In this document: in pieces, positions 45,270 to 56,061 of the stretch
How the letters are laid out: each line of letters starts with the position of its first letter
How positions within the stretch are numbered: position 1 is the stretch's first letter
Source of the DNA: Deltaproteobacteria bacterium
GTDB taxonomy: Bacteria > Desulfobacterota > Dissulfuribacteria > Dissulfuribacterales > QOAL01
Direction: 5' to 3'
DNA: 64,000 nucleotides
NCBI GenBank assembly: GCA_015493475.1
Contig: WGDC01000052.1
Location: 102,693 to 166,692 of the forward strand
Translations under genes and position numbers: made by a program
Notes under the pieces: generated by a model
Database searches by the model: none
The model's input: only the letters and a program-made list of their open reading frames with translations
What the model was told of the DNA's origin: nothing

Positions 45270-46382
45270 GTGACGAAGGGGGAATTGAATCCAAACAGTA
45301 CGTCAACCCGGTTTATGGAAAAAGAAAGGCCACCGAATCCCTTTGACAGGGACCCCTACAAGACCCTCGGGGTGCGTATGGACGCCGGCATAGAAGATGT
45401 CAGGAGCGCATACAGGAAACTGGTACGTATGTGTCATCCAGACGTCTGCGGCAGGAACATGGAAAACGTCAAGAGGTTCCTTGCCATAAAAGACGCTTAC
45501 CAATTCCTGAGGCAAAAGCTCCGCGCCAGGGGAAAGGTGACCGCATTCTCAAGCAGTTCGCCTAAGGGTTCCCAACAAACCCGCTCTGTTGAGGGGACAT
45601 TCCTCTTTGTTCAAATAGGAATAAGCCAAGCCCTATACGGCACCACTGTACCGATAGAGATAGAAACCGGAGAAGATTTCTGTTCATGGTGCAAGGGCCT
45701 TGGCAAGGTTGCCATAGAACGGCCGGCACCATGTCCATTATGCCGTGGCAAGGGATACAGAGTAATGAACTGGGGCAAGGGCGATCTGAAAATCATCTGC
45801 TCCGAGTGCAGCGGCAGTGGAAACAAGAAACTCACTAAATGCACAGAATGTGCCGGGCGGGGAATAATTGCCAAAAAGAAAAGAGTGGAGGTGGAAATTA
45901 CACCCGGCACAAGGGACGGCACCATTCTAGAGATCGAGGGAAGCTACAGGGACCATTCCGAAGAAAGCCGGGGGGGGTCAGTCTTCGTTGAGGTAGAGGT
46001 AAAGATTCCGCCAGGGTGGGTTATACACGGCAGGGATATTATCTCTTCGGTTGACATAGACTGCTGGACCAGGCTTGGAGGAGGCTATATCTCGGTAGAG
46101 ACCATTGATGGGACAGAAAAGCTCTTCGTCACTCCAGGGCTCGGAGGTGAAAAATTTCTGCGCATAAGGAAGAAAGGCTGGATAGATTCAAAAGGAAGGC
46201 GCGGTGATCACCTTGTGAGGCTAAACGTCGTTTCCCCCATAGGCCCTTGTTCCAAAGAGGCCATGGAGCTAATTAACAAACTAAAGATTCTTTGGCCATG
46301 CAAACAGACAGCTACCCTGTCTCTTCCTATGCCCCTTGATTGCGGGAAAGGTACGGAAAAAATCGACAACAAAACCTCATAA
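45270..46382 (+). CDS. DnaJ-like co-chaperone in the chemotaxis operon
   Basis: 370 residues. A J domain lies near 27-85 with the HPD motif in RMCHPDVCG; four CxxCxGxG zinc repeats follow (CSWCKGLG, CPLCRGKG, CSECSGSG, CTECAGRG; about 139-200), then a DnaJ C-terminal domain. The Gly/Phe-rich linker usual in DnaJ is missing, and the J domain is diverged, so a special DnaK (Hsp70) helper is more likely than the housekeeping DnaJ. The start is uncertain: GTG 45270, TTG 45285 and ATG 45315 are possible, none with a perfect ribosome site. It sits between cheW and the chemoreceptor; the reason is unknown. Confidence 0.83.
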   Translation: MTKGELNPNSTSTRFMEKERPPNPFDRDPYKTLGVRMDAGIEDVRSAYRKLVRMCHPDVCGRNMENVKRFLAIKDAYQFLRQKLRARGKVTAFSSSSPKGSQQTRSVEGTFLFVQIGISQALYGTTVPIEIETGEDFCSWCKGLGKVAIERPAPCPLCRGKGYRVMNWGKGDLKIICSECSGSGNKKLTKCTECAGRGIIAKKKRVEVEITPGTRDGTILEIEGSYRDHSEESRGGSVFVEVEVKIPPGWVIHGRDIISSVDIDCWTRLGGGYISVETIDGTEKLFVTPGLGGEKFLRIRKKGWIDSKGRRGDHLVRLNVVSPIGPCSKEAMELINKLKILWPCKQTATLSLPMPLDCGKGTEKIDNKTS

Positions 46383-46458
46383 TACGGCTTTAGGGAATAG
46401 GCTCACCTACCGATAAAAAACTTAGGATCAAAACTTTAAGGCTCTTTGGAGGACGGCC

Positions 46459-48777
46459 ATGTTAAGCAGAATCAAAAACATTTTTTCCAGAACCTCTTTA
46501 CTTGTCAGGATACTTGTAGGAATAAGCTTCATAATCATTGCGCTTACGGCCATTCAGATCGTCCAGGCCAGGCTCGCGGCCAAGGCCCAGGTAAGGACAA
46601 TTGAAAAAAGGGCCGTTGACAGCTCGGATGTCCTTCTAAAACAGGCTGATTCAATAGCAAGCAATAATCTTGTAATAGCCACATTTATAGCAAACATGGC
46701 AAGGGTCAAGGAGGCCATTGAAAAACAGGACAGGCCGTTTCTCTTAAAGACGATGAAGCCAATAATAGCGTCTATAAACAGACGAAACAGCACAAAGATC
46801 AAGGTCCACTTTCACGTCCCGCCAGGGCGTTCGTTCCTCCGGGTCTGGAAGCCCAATAAGTTTGGAGACGACATATCCAGCTTCCGGAAGACCGTGGTGG
46901 ACGTGCTCACCACCGGAAGGCCGGTAAAAGGCATAGAGGCTGGCAGAGTCGGACTTGCCATCAGGGGAGTCGCCCCCATATTCGGCCAGGACAAGTCAAG
47001 GCCCATCGCCAGCGTGGAGGTTATTACGGGTCTGCCCGCCGTGGCCAAGATGGTGCAAAACGAGACAGACGGCATCATTCAGCTCTTTGCGCTCCAGAAG
47101 GTAAAATCCACGGCAAGCACTTCAAGCCTTGAACACATCGGCAACTTTTCCGTCCTGACCAAGGCCCCGGTGGGGGTATCTTCCGATGTAACAGCGGATT
47201 TCCTTGAAAAGACCATACAAAACGGAACCGCCATGAAAAAGGCAGGGAACTTTATCATCGTAGGGGGAAGGCTCCCGGACTACAAGCATGAGCCCACGGG
47301 GGTTTATGTCCAGTATCTCAACATGGCGCCAGTCTTCGCCAAGGCAAGGAAGGACGTATACGAAAACCTCGCCATTGCCGCTTTTGCCTGCCTTTTCGCC
47401 ATAATCCTTTGCTACATAGGGCTTAAGGTAAACTTGGCAAGGCCCATATCCCGTATTATGTCGGTCCTTGATGAGGTTACTAACGGGGACCTGCACCGGA
47501 GTCTCGTACCAGAAGGTGCCCCCCAGATCAGGAGGCTTGGCAAGATGGCCAACAATATTCTTTACACCAATGGGCATCTGATCAACCTCCTCAAGAAACA
47601 GGCAGTTGGGGTCAAGGATATTACGCAGGAACTTGAGACGGCAAATAGCGTGGTAAGGGAAGGCAGCAAAGACATGGACCAGGCGGCAAAGAGGGTGGCG
47701 GATGCCTCCTCGGAGGCCGCTGCAACCCTTGAAAACGTGGCCGGGGCAACCCAGGAGCTTTCAGAGGCCACCAACGAAATAGCGCAAAACGTTGCGGAAT
47801 CCGCCAGGGCCACAAGCGAGGCGCAGGAAAAGGCCGAGTACACCAACGAGGTGATCAGGGACCTTGGAGAAAACTCCGAAAAAATAGGCGGTATAATCCA
47901 GGTCATAAATTCCATTGCTGACCAGACCAATCTCCTTGCCTTGAACGCCACCATTGAGGCCGCAAGGGCCGGCGAGGCGGGAAAGGGCTTTGCCGTGGTC
48001 GCAAACGAGGTAAAGGAGCTTGCAAAACAGACCTCAGAGGCCACAGAGGAGATCACCAAGATGATCCAAGTTATACAGTCTGGCACCTCCAAGGCCGTCT
48101 CGTCGGTAGAGGAAATCACCGGGACTGTGGCCCAGGTAAACGACTTCACCAACACCATTGCAAGCGCCGCAGAGGAACAAACCGCCACTGTGTCTGAGAT
48201 AAACCAGAGCGTAATGGATGGGGCGGAGAAGGTAAGATCCCTTGAGGAACAGGCCCATAAGCTTGCTAAACAGGCCAACGACTTTTCCGCCGTTGCAGAG
48301 ACCATAGAAATGAACAAGACCATAGTGGAGGCATTTTCAAACCAGCTAAATGAAATCTCGGCCCTCTATACATGCGATACCAGCGTGTTGAAAAAGGCCG
48401 CGCCTTACACCCTTGCAAAGGCGCAGCTTATGGGCGCGGTACTCGCCCATTCCGCATGGGCAGAAGACATCAGGCTTGCCGTAATGGAAGACAGGGAGCC
48501 AAAGGTGGAGCTTAACCCAGCCAGGTGCAACATGGGCAGGTGGCTTGACGAGATCGGCAGAAACGGCTTTTCAACTGACGTGATCTCAAGGATCAAGCAG
48601 ATACATACGCAGCTTCATCTTAATGCGGAAAAACTTGTAAAACTCACGCATGAAGGAGCAAACAGGAAGAAGCGGCTCTCCTTTTTCCTCGAAAACATTC
48701 AGCCCAGAACAAACGACCTGCTCGAACTCGTGAACGAAATCAAGGCCACCATGATTCGAGAAAGGGCCTCTGCTTAA
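46459..48777 (+). CDS. Methyl-accepting chemotaxis protein with Cache-like sensor and C-terminal CZB domain
   Basis: 772 residues. Helix TM1 (about 14-36), an outer sensor domain (about 37-300, Cache-like with [14 protein letters not shown], as in dimeric Cache/PilJ-type sensors), TM2 (301-323), a HAMP-like linker, a signalling domain with the hairpin [20 protein letters not shown] near 490-512, and a C-terminal CZB zinc-binding domain (HSAW near 664, CNMGRW near 688, HTQLH near 716). CZB domains bind zinc and in known cases respond to oxidants or zinc. Signal and ligand are not known. Confidence 0.9.
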   Translation: MLSRIKNIFSRTSLLVRILVGISFIIIALTAIQIVQARLAAKAQVRTIEKRAVDSSDVLLKQADSIASNNLVIATFIANMARVKEAIEKQDRPFLLKTMKPIIASINRRNSTKIKVHFHVPPGRSFLRVWKPNKFGDDISSFRKTVVDVLTTGRPVKGIEAGRVGLAIRGVAPIFGQDKSRPIASVEVITGLPAVAKMVQNETDGIIQLFALQKVKSTASTSSLEHIGNFSVLTKAPVGVSSDVTADFLEKTIQNGTAMKKAGNFIIVGGRLPDYKHEPTGVYVQYLNMAPVFAKARKDVYENLAIAAFACLFAIILCYIGLKVNLARPISRIMSVLDEVTNGDLHRSLVPEGAPQIRRLGKMANNILYTNGHLINLLKKQAVGVKDITQELETANSVVREGSKDMDQAAKRVADASSEAAATLENVAGATQELSEATNEIAQNVAESARATSEAQEKAEYTNEVIRDLGENSEKIGGIIQVINSIADQTNLLALNATIEAARAGEAGKGFAVVANEVKELAKQTSEATEEITKMIQVIQSGTSKAVSSVEEITGTVAQVNDFTNTIASAAEEQTATVSEINQSVMDGAEKVRSLEEQAHKLAKQANDFSAVAETIEMNKTIVEAFSNQLNEISALYTCDTSVLKKAAPYTLAKAQLMGAVLAHSAWAEDIRLAVMEDREPKVELNPARCNMGRWLDEIGRNGFSTDVISRIKQIHTQLHLNAEKLVKLTHEGANRKKRLSFFLENIQPRTNDLLELVNEIKATMIRERASA

Positions 48778-48810
48778 CCAGACAGGGCCCGCACCCAAAC
48801 ATGACCAAGA

Positions 48811-48845
48811 AAGGCTTCTATCCCGGCAAGGGAGATAGAAGCCTT
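48811..48845. terminator. Bidirectional terminator between the chemoreceptor gene and argJ
   Basis: Perfect 12-bp stem: AAGGCTTCTATC (48811-48822) with GATAGAAGCCTT (48834-48845), 11-nt loop. It lies between convergent genes ending at 48777 and 48847. The minus-strand side is followed by TTTCTTGG; T-runs are short. Confidence 0.75.
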
Positions 48846-48846
48846 A

Positions 48847-50043
48847 TCAGGTCCTGTAATCGGCATTAATACGCACGTACTCCACTGAAAGGTCACAGGT
48901 AAGCATGGAATAATCCGATTTTCCCGCACGAAGATCTATCTGCACCGTAAACATGTGCCTTTTCATCTGCACGGCTGCCTTTTCCTCCGCTTCTTGTCCC
49001 ACAGTCATTCCCTTTTCCACGAGCAAAACATCGCCAACAAGGATGTTTACCTTGGCTGGATCAAAACTTGCGCCTGATCGTCCCGCCGCTGCCAGTATTC
49101 TGCCCCAGTTCGGGTCTCCTCCGAAAAAGGCGGTCTTTACCAGGGGTGAATTCGAAATGGCCCTGGCGCAGGCCCTTGCTTCTTCATTAGTAGCAGCGCC
49201 CCTGACCATCACCCTAACGCACTTGGTCGCCCCCTCGCCGTCCATTACTATCTGCTCGGCAAGACTCTCGAGGACCTCGGACAAGGCCAAGGAAAAACTC
49301 TTTGAAAGCTCCCCGTAACCGTCTAACACATGGTTGCGGGCCTTGCCGTTTGCAAGGGCGAGCACGGTGTCATTTGTGCTTGTATCCCCGTCAACGGTAA
49401 TTCGGTTAAAGGATGCATCCACCCCCTTTTCGAGGATCTCCTGCCAGAAACTCCCCTCCACCACTGCGTCCGTCAGTACAAAGGCGAGCATGGTGGCCTG
49501 GGGCAAACCCATATTCGGTCCAATCATGCCTGCCCCCTTGGCCATGCCAAAAATCCTTATGGCAGAACCCCTGTTTTCCACTTCCCTCATGGCCACTTTC
49601 GGTCTCGTGTCTGTGGTTAGCATGGCCTCTGAAACCTTCATGAGCCCGTTTTCAGAAAGGGCATGGCAAGCCATTTCTACGCCATCAAGATACCTCTCCA
49701 TGGGGAGAAAGGCCCCTATGACGCCAGTTGATGCGACAAACACCTCGTTTTCACCGCACCCAAGAAGTCCTGCCGCCTTTTTACGGATTTCAGCACAGTC
49801 CTCAAGGCCCCTGAGACCCGTGCAAGCGTTTGCATTCCCGCTGTTAACCACTATGGCCCGAAAACCCTCGGATTCAGCAAGAAGCCCTATGGAATCAAGC
49901 ACAGGGGCAGCTTTTACCACGTTTGTAGTAAATACCGCTGCTGGCACACAGGCAGTTTCTGAATATATGAGCCCGAGATCCAGGCGTCCCTGGTATTTAA
50001 TCCCGGCCTCAACCGCCGCACCCTTAAAACCTGGAACCTCCAT
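48847..50043 (-). CDS. argJ: Bifunctional ornithine acetyltransferase/N-acetylglutamate synthase
   Basis: 398 residues. Transfers the acetyl group from N-acetylornithine to glutamate in the cyclic arginine pathway, and may also use acetyl-CoA. The self-cleavage site is visible: GMIGPNMGLPQATMLAF, with the nucleophile threonine in ATML; the later DGDTSTNDT stretch is also typical. ATG 50043 (GAGG 8 nt ahead) is preferred to a reading seven codons longer. Downstream of secA, in a run with argA and argS. Confidence 0.94.
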   Translation of the reverse strand: MEVPGFKGAAVEAGIKYQGRLDLGLIYSETACVPAAVFTTNVVKAAPVLDSIGLLAESEGFRAIVVNSGNANACTGLRGLEDCAEIRKKAAGLLGCGENEVFVASTGVIGAFLPMERYLDGVEMACHALSENGLMKVSEAMLTTDTRPKVAMREVENRGSAIRIFGMAKGAGMIGPNMGLPQATMLAFVLTDAVVEGSFWQEILEKGVDASFNRITVDGDTSTNDTVLALANGKARNHVLDGYGELSKSFSLALSEVLESLAEQIVMDGEGATKCVRVMVRGAATNEEARACARAISNSPLVKTAFFGGDPNWGRILAAAGRSGASFDPAKVNILVGDVLLVEKGMTVGQEAEEKAAVQMKRHMFTVQIDLRAGKSDYSMLTCDLSVEYVRINADYRT

Positions 50044-50133
50044 TATGACACCTCTGAAAAACATTCTTGTTCGTTAACTAACCAGGAACCATGAGCCCAA
50101 AAAGGCGCGACATACTTTGGACATGTCACGACA

Positions 50134-52671
50134 TCAGCCTCTCCCGCAGCACTTCTTGTATTTTTTCCCACTGCCGCAGGGACAGGGTTCGTTTCTGCCA
50201 ATCTTCTTCGTCTTCCTCTTCACCGGCCTTGGCTTGGCTACCTCCTCTTCGCCATGGTTCATCCTAAGCTCCTGTTCCTGTTTCATGCGGCGCTTTGCCT
50301 CGAGCTCTTCCACCTCCTCGGGGCGCATGGGGCGAATCCTTAGCATGAGGCTAACGGTTTCCTCCCTGAAACGGCGGACCATATCGAGGAACATCTCGTA
50401 GCCTTCCTTCTTGTACTCCTGGAGCGGGTCCTTCTGCCCGTATCCCCTTAGCCCGATGCCCTCCCTCAGGTGATCCATGTTGAGAAGGTGATCCTTCCAG
50501 ATTGCATCAAGGTTCTGGAGCATGATAAACCTTTCGGCCATGGACATTTCCTCCTCCCCGAAACGCTCAACCTGGCGCTTGTAAGCATCTTTGAGGGCCG
50601 ATTCAATGAACTCCGTGAGCTCTTCAACGGAGGCGGGATAGGTGTCAATGTCCTTTATGCTCTTCTCCACACCAAATCGCACCCGGAGAATCTCATCAAG
50701 CCCCTTCCAATCCCACTCCTCAGGTGAAAGCCTCTCGTCAAAGTAGATATCGGCAAGGCCATGACTCACCTCCCCAATGTAAGCATAAATCTCGTCGCGG
50801 AGGTTTTCACCCTTCATTATCTGTTTTCTGAGCCCGTAAATGACCTCTCTCTGCTTGTTCATGACATCGTCGTACTCAAGCAGGTGCTTCCTTATCTCAA
50901 AATTGTGGGCCTCTACCTTTCTCTGGGCGTTCTCAATGGCCTTTGAAAGCATTTGATGCTCTATGGGCTCACCCTCCTTCATTCCCATCCTGTCCATTAG
51001 GGTACCTATCTTGTCAGACCCGAATATCCTGAGAAGATCGTCTTCAAGGGCCAGGTAGAATCTTGACGAACCAGGATCCCCCTGGCGCCCTGAACGGCCC
51101 CTGAGCTGGTTGTCGATACGTCTTGACTCGTGCCTTTCCGTGCCGAGTATATGAAGCCCACCAAGCTCCCTGACTCCCTCTTCAAGCACAATATCCGTTC
51201 CGCGGCCAGCCATGTTGGTGGCGATGGTAACCCTCCCCCTTTCGCCTGCTTCGGCGATGATTTCCGCCTCGCGCTCATGATGCTTGGCATTGAGGACCTC
51301 GTGGGGCACCCCCATCTTCTTCAGCATATCAGAGAGCCTCTCGGAATTCTCCACGCTCGTAGTGCCCACCAGTACGGGCCGCCCCTGCTCGTGAAGGTCA
51401 CGGATCTCCTTGGCCGCTGCCCTGAACTTCTCATCAACAGTCCTGAAAACCACATCTGGATGATCCGTTCTTACCATTGGCTGATGGGTAGGGATTACCA
51501 CCACATCGAGATCGTATATCTTCTTGAACTCCGCTGCCTCCGTGTCTGCTGTACCTGTCATACCCGCCAATTTTTCATACATGCGGAAAAAATTCTGGAA
51601 CGTAATTGAGGCCAGGGTCTGATTCTCGCTCTCTATCTTGACACCCTCCTTCGCCTCAAGGGCTTGGTGAAGGCCATCGCTGTAACGCCTTCCAGGCATT
51701 ATCCTGCCGGTAAACTCGTCCACTATTATGACCTGACCGTCCTTCACGATGTAATCCACATCCTTCTTGAAAAGCTGGTGTGCCTTGAGGGCCTGCTGAA
51801 CATGGTGAAGAAGCTCGGAATTGTGCGGGTCGTAAAGGTTTTCTACGCCAAGAAGCCTTTCACACTGGGCAACCCCCTCTTCAGTAAGCGTCACGGCCTT
51901 GGCCTTTTCGTCAATATTGTAATGCTCCTCTTTCAAGAATGGGATTATCTGATTCACCCGGTAATAAAGCTCCGTCGACTCGTCTGAAGGCCCCGAAATG
52001 ATGAGCGGCGTCCTTGCCTCGTCAATAAGTATGCTGTCAACCTCGTCCACTATGGCGTAGTAGAAATCCCTCTGCACCATGTCTTCCAGTGAATACTTCA
52101 TATTGTCACGGAGATAGTCGAAACCGAACTCGTTGTTGGTTCCATAGGTAACATCAGCATTGTAGGCGGCCTTTCTCTCCTCATCGTTAAGGCCGTGGAC
52201 GATTACCCCCACCTCGAGACCGAGAAATTTGTATATCTTGCCCATCCACTCGGAATCCCTCTTGGCGAGGTAATCATTAACAGTGACCACGTGCACACCC
52301 CTGCCGAGAAGTGCGTTGAGGTACACGGCAAGGGTCGCCACGAGGGTCTTACCCTCACCGGTCTTCATCTCTGCTATCTTTCCCTGGTGAAGGACAACGC
52401 CGCCGATAAGCTGAACATCGAAGTGGCGCATTCCGAGAACACGCCTCGATGTCTCTCTGACAACGGCGAAGGCCTCAGGTAAAAGCTCGTCAAGGCTTGC
52501 ACCACGCTCTATCCTTTCCTTGAAATAGGGAGTCTTCGCCTTCAAGTCATTGTCTGAAAGCCTTTCTATCTCTGGTTCAAGGGCGTTTATCTGCTCAACT
52601 ATGGGCCTGATCTTCTTGATTTCCCTGTCGTGCTTAGTTCCAAAAACCTTTGTAAGTACCTTGCTAATCAT
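50134..52671 (-). CDS. secA: Preprotein translocase ATPase SecA
   Basis: 845-residue motor driving proteins through SecYEG. Walker A in [12 protein letters not shown] near 100, [19 protein letters not shown] near 207, [30 protein letters not shown] and [19 protein letters not shown] (helicase motifs), and a C-terminal zinc tail with [13 protein letters not shown] that binds SecB and lipids. Length is typical. Genes argA before and argJ after it belong to the same strand run. Confidence 0.98.
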   Translation of the reverse strand: MISKVLTKVFGTKHDREIKKIRPIVEQINALEPEIERLSDNDLKAKTPYFKERIERGASLDELLPEAFAVVRETSRRVLGMRHFDVQLIGGVVLHQGKIAEMKTGEGKTLVATLAVYLNALLGRGVHVVTVNDYLAKRDSEWMGKIYKFLGLEVGVIVHGLNDEERKAAYNADVTYGTNNEFGFDYLRDNMKYSLEDMVQRDFYYAIVDEVDSILIDEARTPLIISGPSDESTELYYRVNQIIPFLKEEHYNIDEKAKAVTLTEEGVAQCERLLGVENLYDPHNSELLHHVQQALKAHQLFKKDVDYIVKDGQVIIVDEFTGRIMPGRRYSDGLHQALEAKEGVKIESENQTLASITFQNFFRMYEKLAGMTGTADTEAAEFKKIYDLDVVVIPTHQPMVRTDHPDVVFRTVDEKFRAAAKEIRDLHEQGRPVLVGTTSVENSERLSDMLKKMGVPHEVLNAKHHEREAEIIAEAGERGRVTIATNMAGRGTDIVLEEGVRELGGLHILGTERHESRRIDNQLRGRSGRQGDPGSSRFYLALEDDLLRIFGSDKIGTLMDRMGMKEGEPIEHQMLSKAIENAQRKVEAHNFEIRKHLLEYDDVMNKQREVIYGLRKQIMKGENLRDEIYAYIGEVSHGLADIYFDERLSPEEWDWKGLDEILRVRFGVEKSIKDIDTYPASVEELTEFIESALKDAYKRQVERFGEEEMSMAERFIMLQNLDAIWKDHLLNMDHLREGIGLRGYGQKDPLQEYKKEGYEMFLDMVRRFREETVSLMLRIRPMRPEEVEELEAKRRMKQEQELRMNHGEEEVAKPRPVKRKTKKIGRNEPCPCGSGKKYKKCCGRG

Positions 52672-52686
52672 ATAGTCCTCTTTATT

Positions 52687-53142
52687 TCACACCTCTATCA
52701 GGAGGGCCGTTTCGTCACATTCCGGAAATTTCGGGCACTTCACACAATCTGCCCATATCTTGTGTGGAAGAGCGAGCTTGTCCACCTCCTTGAATCCAAG
52801 CTTTTTGAAAAACTTTGGCTGGTAGGTCAGTGTGAATATCCTGTATATATCTAAGGTAATGGCGTCAGAGATACAGTACTCCACAAGACTTCTGCCAATA
52901 CCGCTTCCCTGGAAGTCTTCCCGGACCGCCAGGGACCTTATCTCCGCCAAGTCTTCCCAGCAAACATGAAGGGCCACAACCGCCACGATGTCCGACTCGT
53001 TACCCTCAATCACCGCGTAATCTCTGAGGTGATCGTAAAGATCGCTAAGGGAACGAGGTAGAAGTAATCCCTTGTCCGCAAAATGTGAAAGCAGTCCATG
53101 TACCGGACGTATGTCCCCTATTTTGGCCTTCCTGATTTTCAT
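52687..53142 (-). CDS. argA: N-acetylglutamate synthase, short GNAT form
   Basis: 151 residues with a GNAT fold: EIRSLAVREDFQGSGIGRSLVEY holds the acetyl-CoA loop. The tail KIWADCVKCPKFPECDETAL is a signature of the short stand-alone ArgA type, which adds an acetyl group to glutamate in arginine synthesis. Presence of argJ close by supports this. ATG 53142 (MKIRKAKIGD) matches family starts; a start 11 codons earlier is possible. It lies 15 nt before secA. Confidence 0.83.
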   Translation of the reverse strand: MKIRKAKIGDIRPVHGLLSHFADKGLLLPRSLSDLYDHLRDYAVIEGNESDIVAVVALHVCWEDLAEIRSLAVREDFQGSGIGRSLVEYCISDAITLDIYRIFTLTYQPKFFKKLGFKEVDKLALPHKIWADCVKCPKFPECDETALLIEV

Positions 53143-53308
53143 CTTGGGTCTTTTATACCTGTCGGAAAATACCACCGGGATATTGAAATAGGCCAGGGCT
53201 TACTGCCCCAGTTGTGCATGGGCAACAAACACAGCCCATGTAAAGATAGCGACAGGGGCTATCCAGGTCAAAGCCGGCAAGCTACAGGCCAGCCGCATGA
53301 AAACCGCC

Positions 53309-54118
53309 CTACTTGGAAACCTTGGTCACGTAGGAACGAAGTCCCTCCTTGGCCGCTATCCGCATAGACGCCCTTTTCGCCTTGTCAAGGCTTCTGTAAC
53401 GGCCGAGATACACTCTATACCAAGTGCCTCTTTTACCGAGGTTGGCGCTCCTGACCCTGACGAAGTAGCCCTTTTTCTTCCACCTCTCGGCCTCTTTCCT
53501 GGCCTGGGCAAGTGTCCTGTAGGAAGCTATCTGCAGGGCAAAAGGCTTCGATGCCTCCCTTGCGGGCCTTGATATCTCCTCTGTCTTTACCTTCTTGACG
53601 CCCTTTTTCCTTTGAACAGCTCTTTCCGCCTCTTTCTTTTTCTCTTTTCGAATCCTCTTTGACCCAGCTCCTAGTTCCGCCCCTTTCTGTCCTTCAGGCC
53701 CGGCTTCTCCCGCCTTGGACCCCAGTTCCGCCGAAACACCGCCTGTTTCCTTATCCGGGGACGCCCCAGGAAGGACCTCGGTCTTTATTCCGCCTTTAGA
53801 CGCCTCCTCCTTGAGGCTTTCCTTAAGGGCGCTAAACTGCTTCATAGCGGATTCATCTTCTTTGGGGCCGATCTGTATCTCGTTTCCGGGCTGATGGTAT
53901 CCCAAAGCCGGTCCGGACGCCTCCTGCGCCTTTGTGCCTGGTGAATAGACAGAGACCTTGGGCCCCTTGGAATTACCCGTGGCTACCTTCTGGCCCATCC
54001 AGAAACCAAGGACAAAGGTCCAAAGAAGTACACAAACGCAGGAAACCACTATGGCCACAAGGCCTGCCCATCCAATCTGGAACTGGATCGCCTTGCCCTT
54101 TTGCTTACTTGCTGCCAT
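53309..54118 (-). CDS. SPOR-domain membrane protein
   Basis: 269 residues: one N-terminal membrane helix (about 13-37), a long low-complexity Lys/Glu/Gly region, and a C-terminal SPOR domain (about 195-269: FALQIASYRTLAQARKEAER and FVRVRSANLGKRGTWYRVYL). SPOR domains bind glycan stretches lacking peptides at division sites, so a division or septum role is likely. ATG 54118 with GAGG is preferred to a longer frame. Follows argS by 22 nt. Confidence 0.9.
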   Translation of the reverse strand: MAASKQKGKAIQFQIGWAGLVAIVVSCVCVLLWTFVLGFWMGQKVATGNSKGPKVSVYSPGTKAQEASGPALGYHQPGNEIQIGPKEDESAMKQFSALKESLKEEASKGGIKTEVLPGASPDKETGGVSAELGSKAGEAGPEGQKGAELGAGSKRIRKEKKKEAERAVQRKKGVKKVKTEEISRPAREASKPFALQIASYRTLAQARKEAERWKKKGYFVRVRSANLGKRGTWYRVYLGRYRSLDKAKRASMRIAAKEGLRSYVTKVSK

Positions 54119-54140
54119 TTTCAACCTCGCATCCAGGGCA

Positions 54141-55805
54141 CTACATCTTCTCGGGTGCTTCAACACCGAGAAGTTCGAGCCCGTTTTTCAAGACAGTCCT
54201 GGTGACATCTGCAAGAAGAAGCCTCGCCTCGGTCAATCCAGGGTCATCCCCAATAAACCTGTGCTTAGTATAGTACTTATGTAACATACCTGCCAGTTCT
54301 GTTAAATAATAGCTTACCCGGTGCGGCTCAAGACTCGTGGCGCTCCCTGCAACCACGTCTGGGAACCGTGCAAGGAACTTCATGAGCCTGATCTCCTCAA
54401 TACCATCGAGCAGGGAAATATCCACCTTTTCAGGCTCCACGAGCTCTATGCCACGCTCCCGTGCCATGGCAAACACGCTGGAAAGGCGTGCATGGGCATA
54501 CTGGACGTAATAGACCGGGTTCTCCTGGCTTTGTTTTCTGGCAACATCGAGGTCAAAATCAAGATGGCTGTCACACTTCCTCGTCAGGAAAATGAACCTT
54601 GTGGCGTCAACGCCTACATCATCAAGGACCTGCCGAAGGGTTACAAACTCCCCTGCCCTCGTGGACATGGCCTTGAGTTTCCCCGCCTCAAGAAGGTTCA
54701 CGAGCTGAACAAGGAGAACGTGAAGCCTGTCCGGCTCGTGCCCAAGGGCCTTTATGGCGGCCTTGACCCTAGGAACATAGCCGTGGTGATCTGCCCCCCA
54801 GATGTCTACGAGCATGTCGTAGCCTCGCTCGAGCTTGTTCCGGTGATAGGCGATGTCTGCGGCAAAGTAGGTGAGCACGCCGTTTGAACGCCTTACCACT
54901 CTGTCCTTTTCGTCGCCATAATCGCTTGTGCGGAACCAAAGGGCCCCTTCCTTCTCGTATATTATGCCCTTTTTCTTCAGAAGGGAAATCGTCTCTTCCA
55001 CATAGCCTGAATCGTGAAGGGTACGCTCGCTGAACCAGTTGTTAAAGCGCACCCGGAACAGTTCAAGGTCTTCCTTTATGGAGCTGAAAATCTTGGCGAC
55101 CGCCTCGCTCGTAAAAAAATCAAGACACTCGTCAATCTCTGTATCAAGGAACTTGGCGCCGTGTTCCCTTGCGACCTCAATGGCTATATCCCTTATGTAT
55201 TCGCCCTTGTAACATTCGTCTGGAAAATCCACCTTCCGCCCGAGCACCTGCTGGTACCGCAGGTAAACGGAGCGTCCCAAGGTGTTCATCTGGTTTCCTA
55301 CATCGTTTATGTAATACTCGCTTTCCACCCTGAAGCCCGCTGCCCTGAGAATCCTGCAAAGGCTGTCTCCCACTGCGGCTCCCCTGCCGTGACCCACGTG
55401 CAGGGGTCCTGTGGGGTTGGCGCTTACGAACTCCACGAGCACCCTTCTTCCACCTCCAGCATCCGAACGGCCAAAATCCCCGCCCTGCTCCCTGATTGAA
55501 AGTAGACGCCTTCGCCAAAAGGCCCCTGAGAAAAAGAAATTGAGGAAACCGGGACCGGCCACCTCGACCTTTTCAAAGTCAGGATCGCGGCAAAGAATGT
55601 CCCTTAACTTTTCAGCAATCCGCCGTGGCGGCATATTGAGAACAGAGGCCATGACAAGGGCGAAGTTACTCGCGTAGTCGCCGTGGTGTTCCTGTTTGGG
55701 AATCGAAATCAGATGACCCTTTCCTGTCTTGCCTCCTGGCAATTTTCCTTTTTCCACAAGTTTCTTGAACGCATCCTCTACAGACTCTCTGATTACCTCA
55801 CGCAT
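54141..55805 (-). CDS. argS: Arginyl-tRNA synthetase
   Basis: 554-residue class I synthetase charging tRNA-Arg. The N-terminal Arg-N domain, the HIGH signature in NPTGPLHVGHGRGA near 125, the MSTRAG segment that replaces the KMSKS lysine motif, and the C-terminal anticodon-binding domain with YYVQYAHARLSSV are present. First gene of the run argS-SPOR-argA-secA-argJ. A hairpin lies in its probable leader. Confidence 0.96.
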   Translation of the reverse strand: MREVIRESVEDAFKKLVEKGKLPGGKTGKGHLISIPKQEHHGDYASNFALVMASVLNMPPRRIAEKLRDILCRDPDFEKVEVAGPGFLNFFFSGAFWRRRLLSIREQGGDFGRSDAGGGRRVLVEFVSANPTGPLHVGHGRGAAVGDSLCRILRAAGFRVESEYYINDVGNQMNTLGRSVYLRYQQVLGRKVDFPDECYKGEYIRDIAIEVAREHGAKFLDTEIDECLDFFTSEAVAKIFSSIKEDLELFRVRFNNWFSERTLHDSGYVEETISLLKKKGIIYEKEGALWFRTSDYGDEKDRVVRRSNGVLTYFAADIAYHRNKLERGYDMLVDIWGADHHGYVPRVKAAIKALGHEPDRLHVLLVQLVNLLEAGKLKAMSTRAGEFVTLRQVLDDVGVDATRFIFLTRKCDSHLDFDLDVARKQSQENPVYYVQYAHARLSSVFAMARERGIELVEPEKVDISLLDGIEEIRLMKFLARFPDVVAGSATSLEPHRVSYYLTELAGMLHKYYTKHRFIGDDPGLTEARLLLADVTRTVLKNGLELLGVEAPEKM

Positions 55806-55842
55806 AGTGCAGCTTCCACCTTTCCAAACGGGGCTGTTAATG

Positions 55843-55896
55843 TTTCAGGGCCGGAAAAAATTTCATTGAGGCCCCTGAAAAGCTGTCTCTTTTTTT
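55843..55896 (-). promoter_or_regulatory. Hairpin in the argS leader region
   Basis: TTTCAGGG (55843-55850) pairs with CCCTGAAA (55873-55880) across a 22-nt loop, about 40 nt before the argS ATG. On the plus strand seven T follow nine nt later (55890-55896), so it could instead end a plus-strand transcript, although no plus gene lies upstream. A role as argS leader structure is inference. Confidence 0.4.
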
Positions 55897-56061
55897 AAGC
55901 TGCCGCAGCCTTTCCGCAAAACAAGCAACCACGCACTACGTACCAGGCTTTGCGTTTTCGGCACCTGTCCTTCCCGAGTCTTGAAAATAGCAGCTTTCCA
56001 GGGCTACCCGCCTTGGTCCTTTTAACCGGGTATGGTTAATTTCAAAAATTACAAGATTTTC

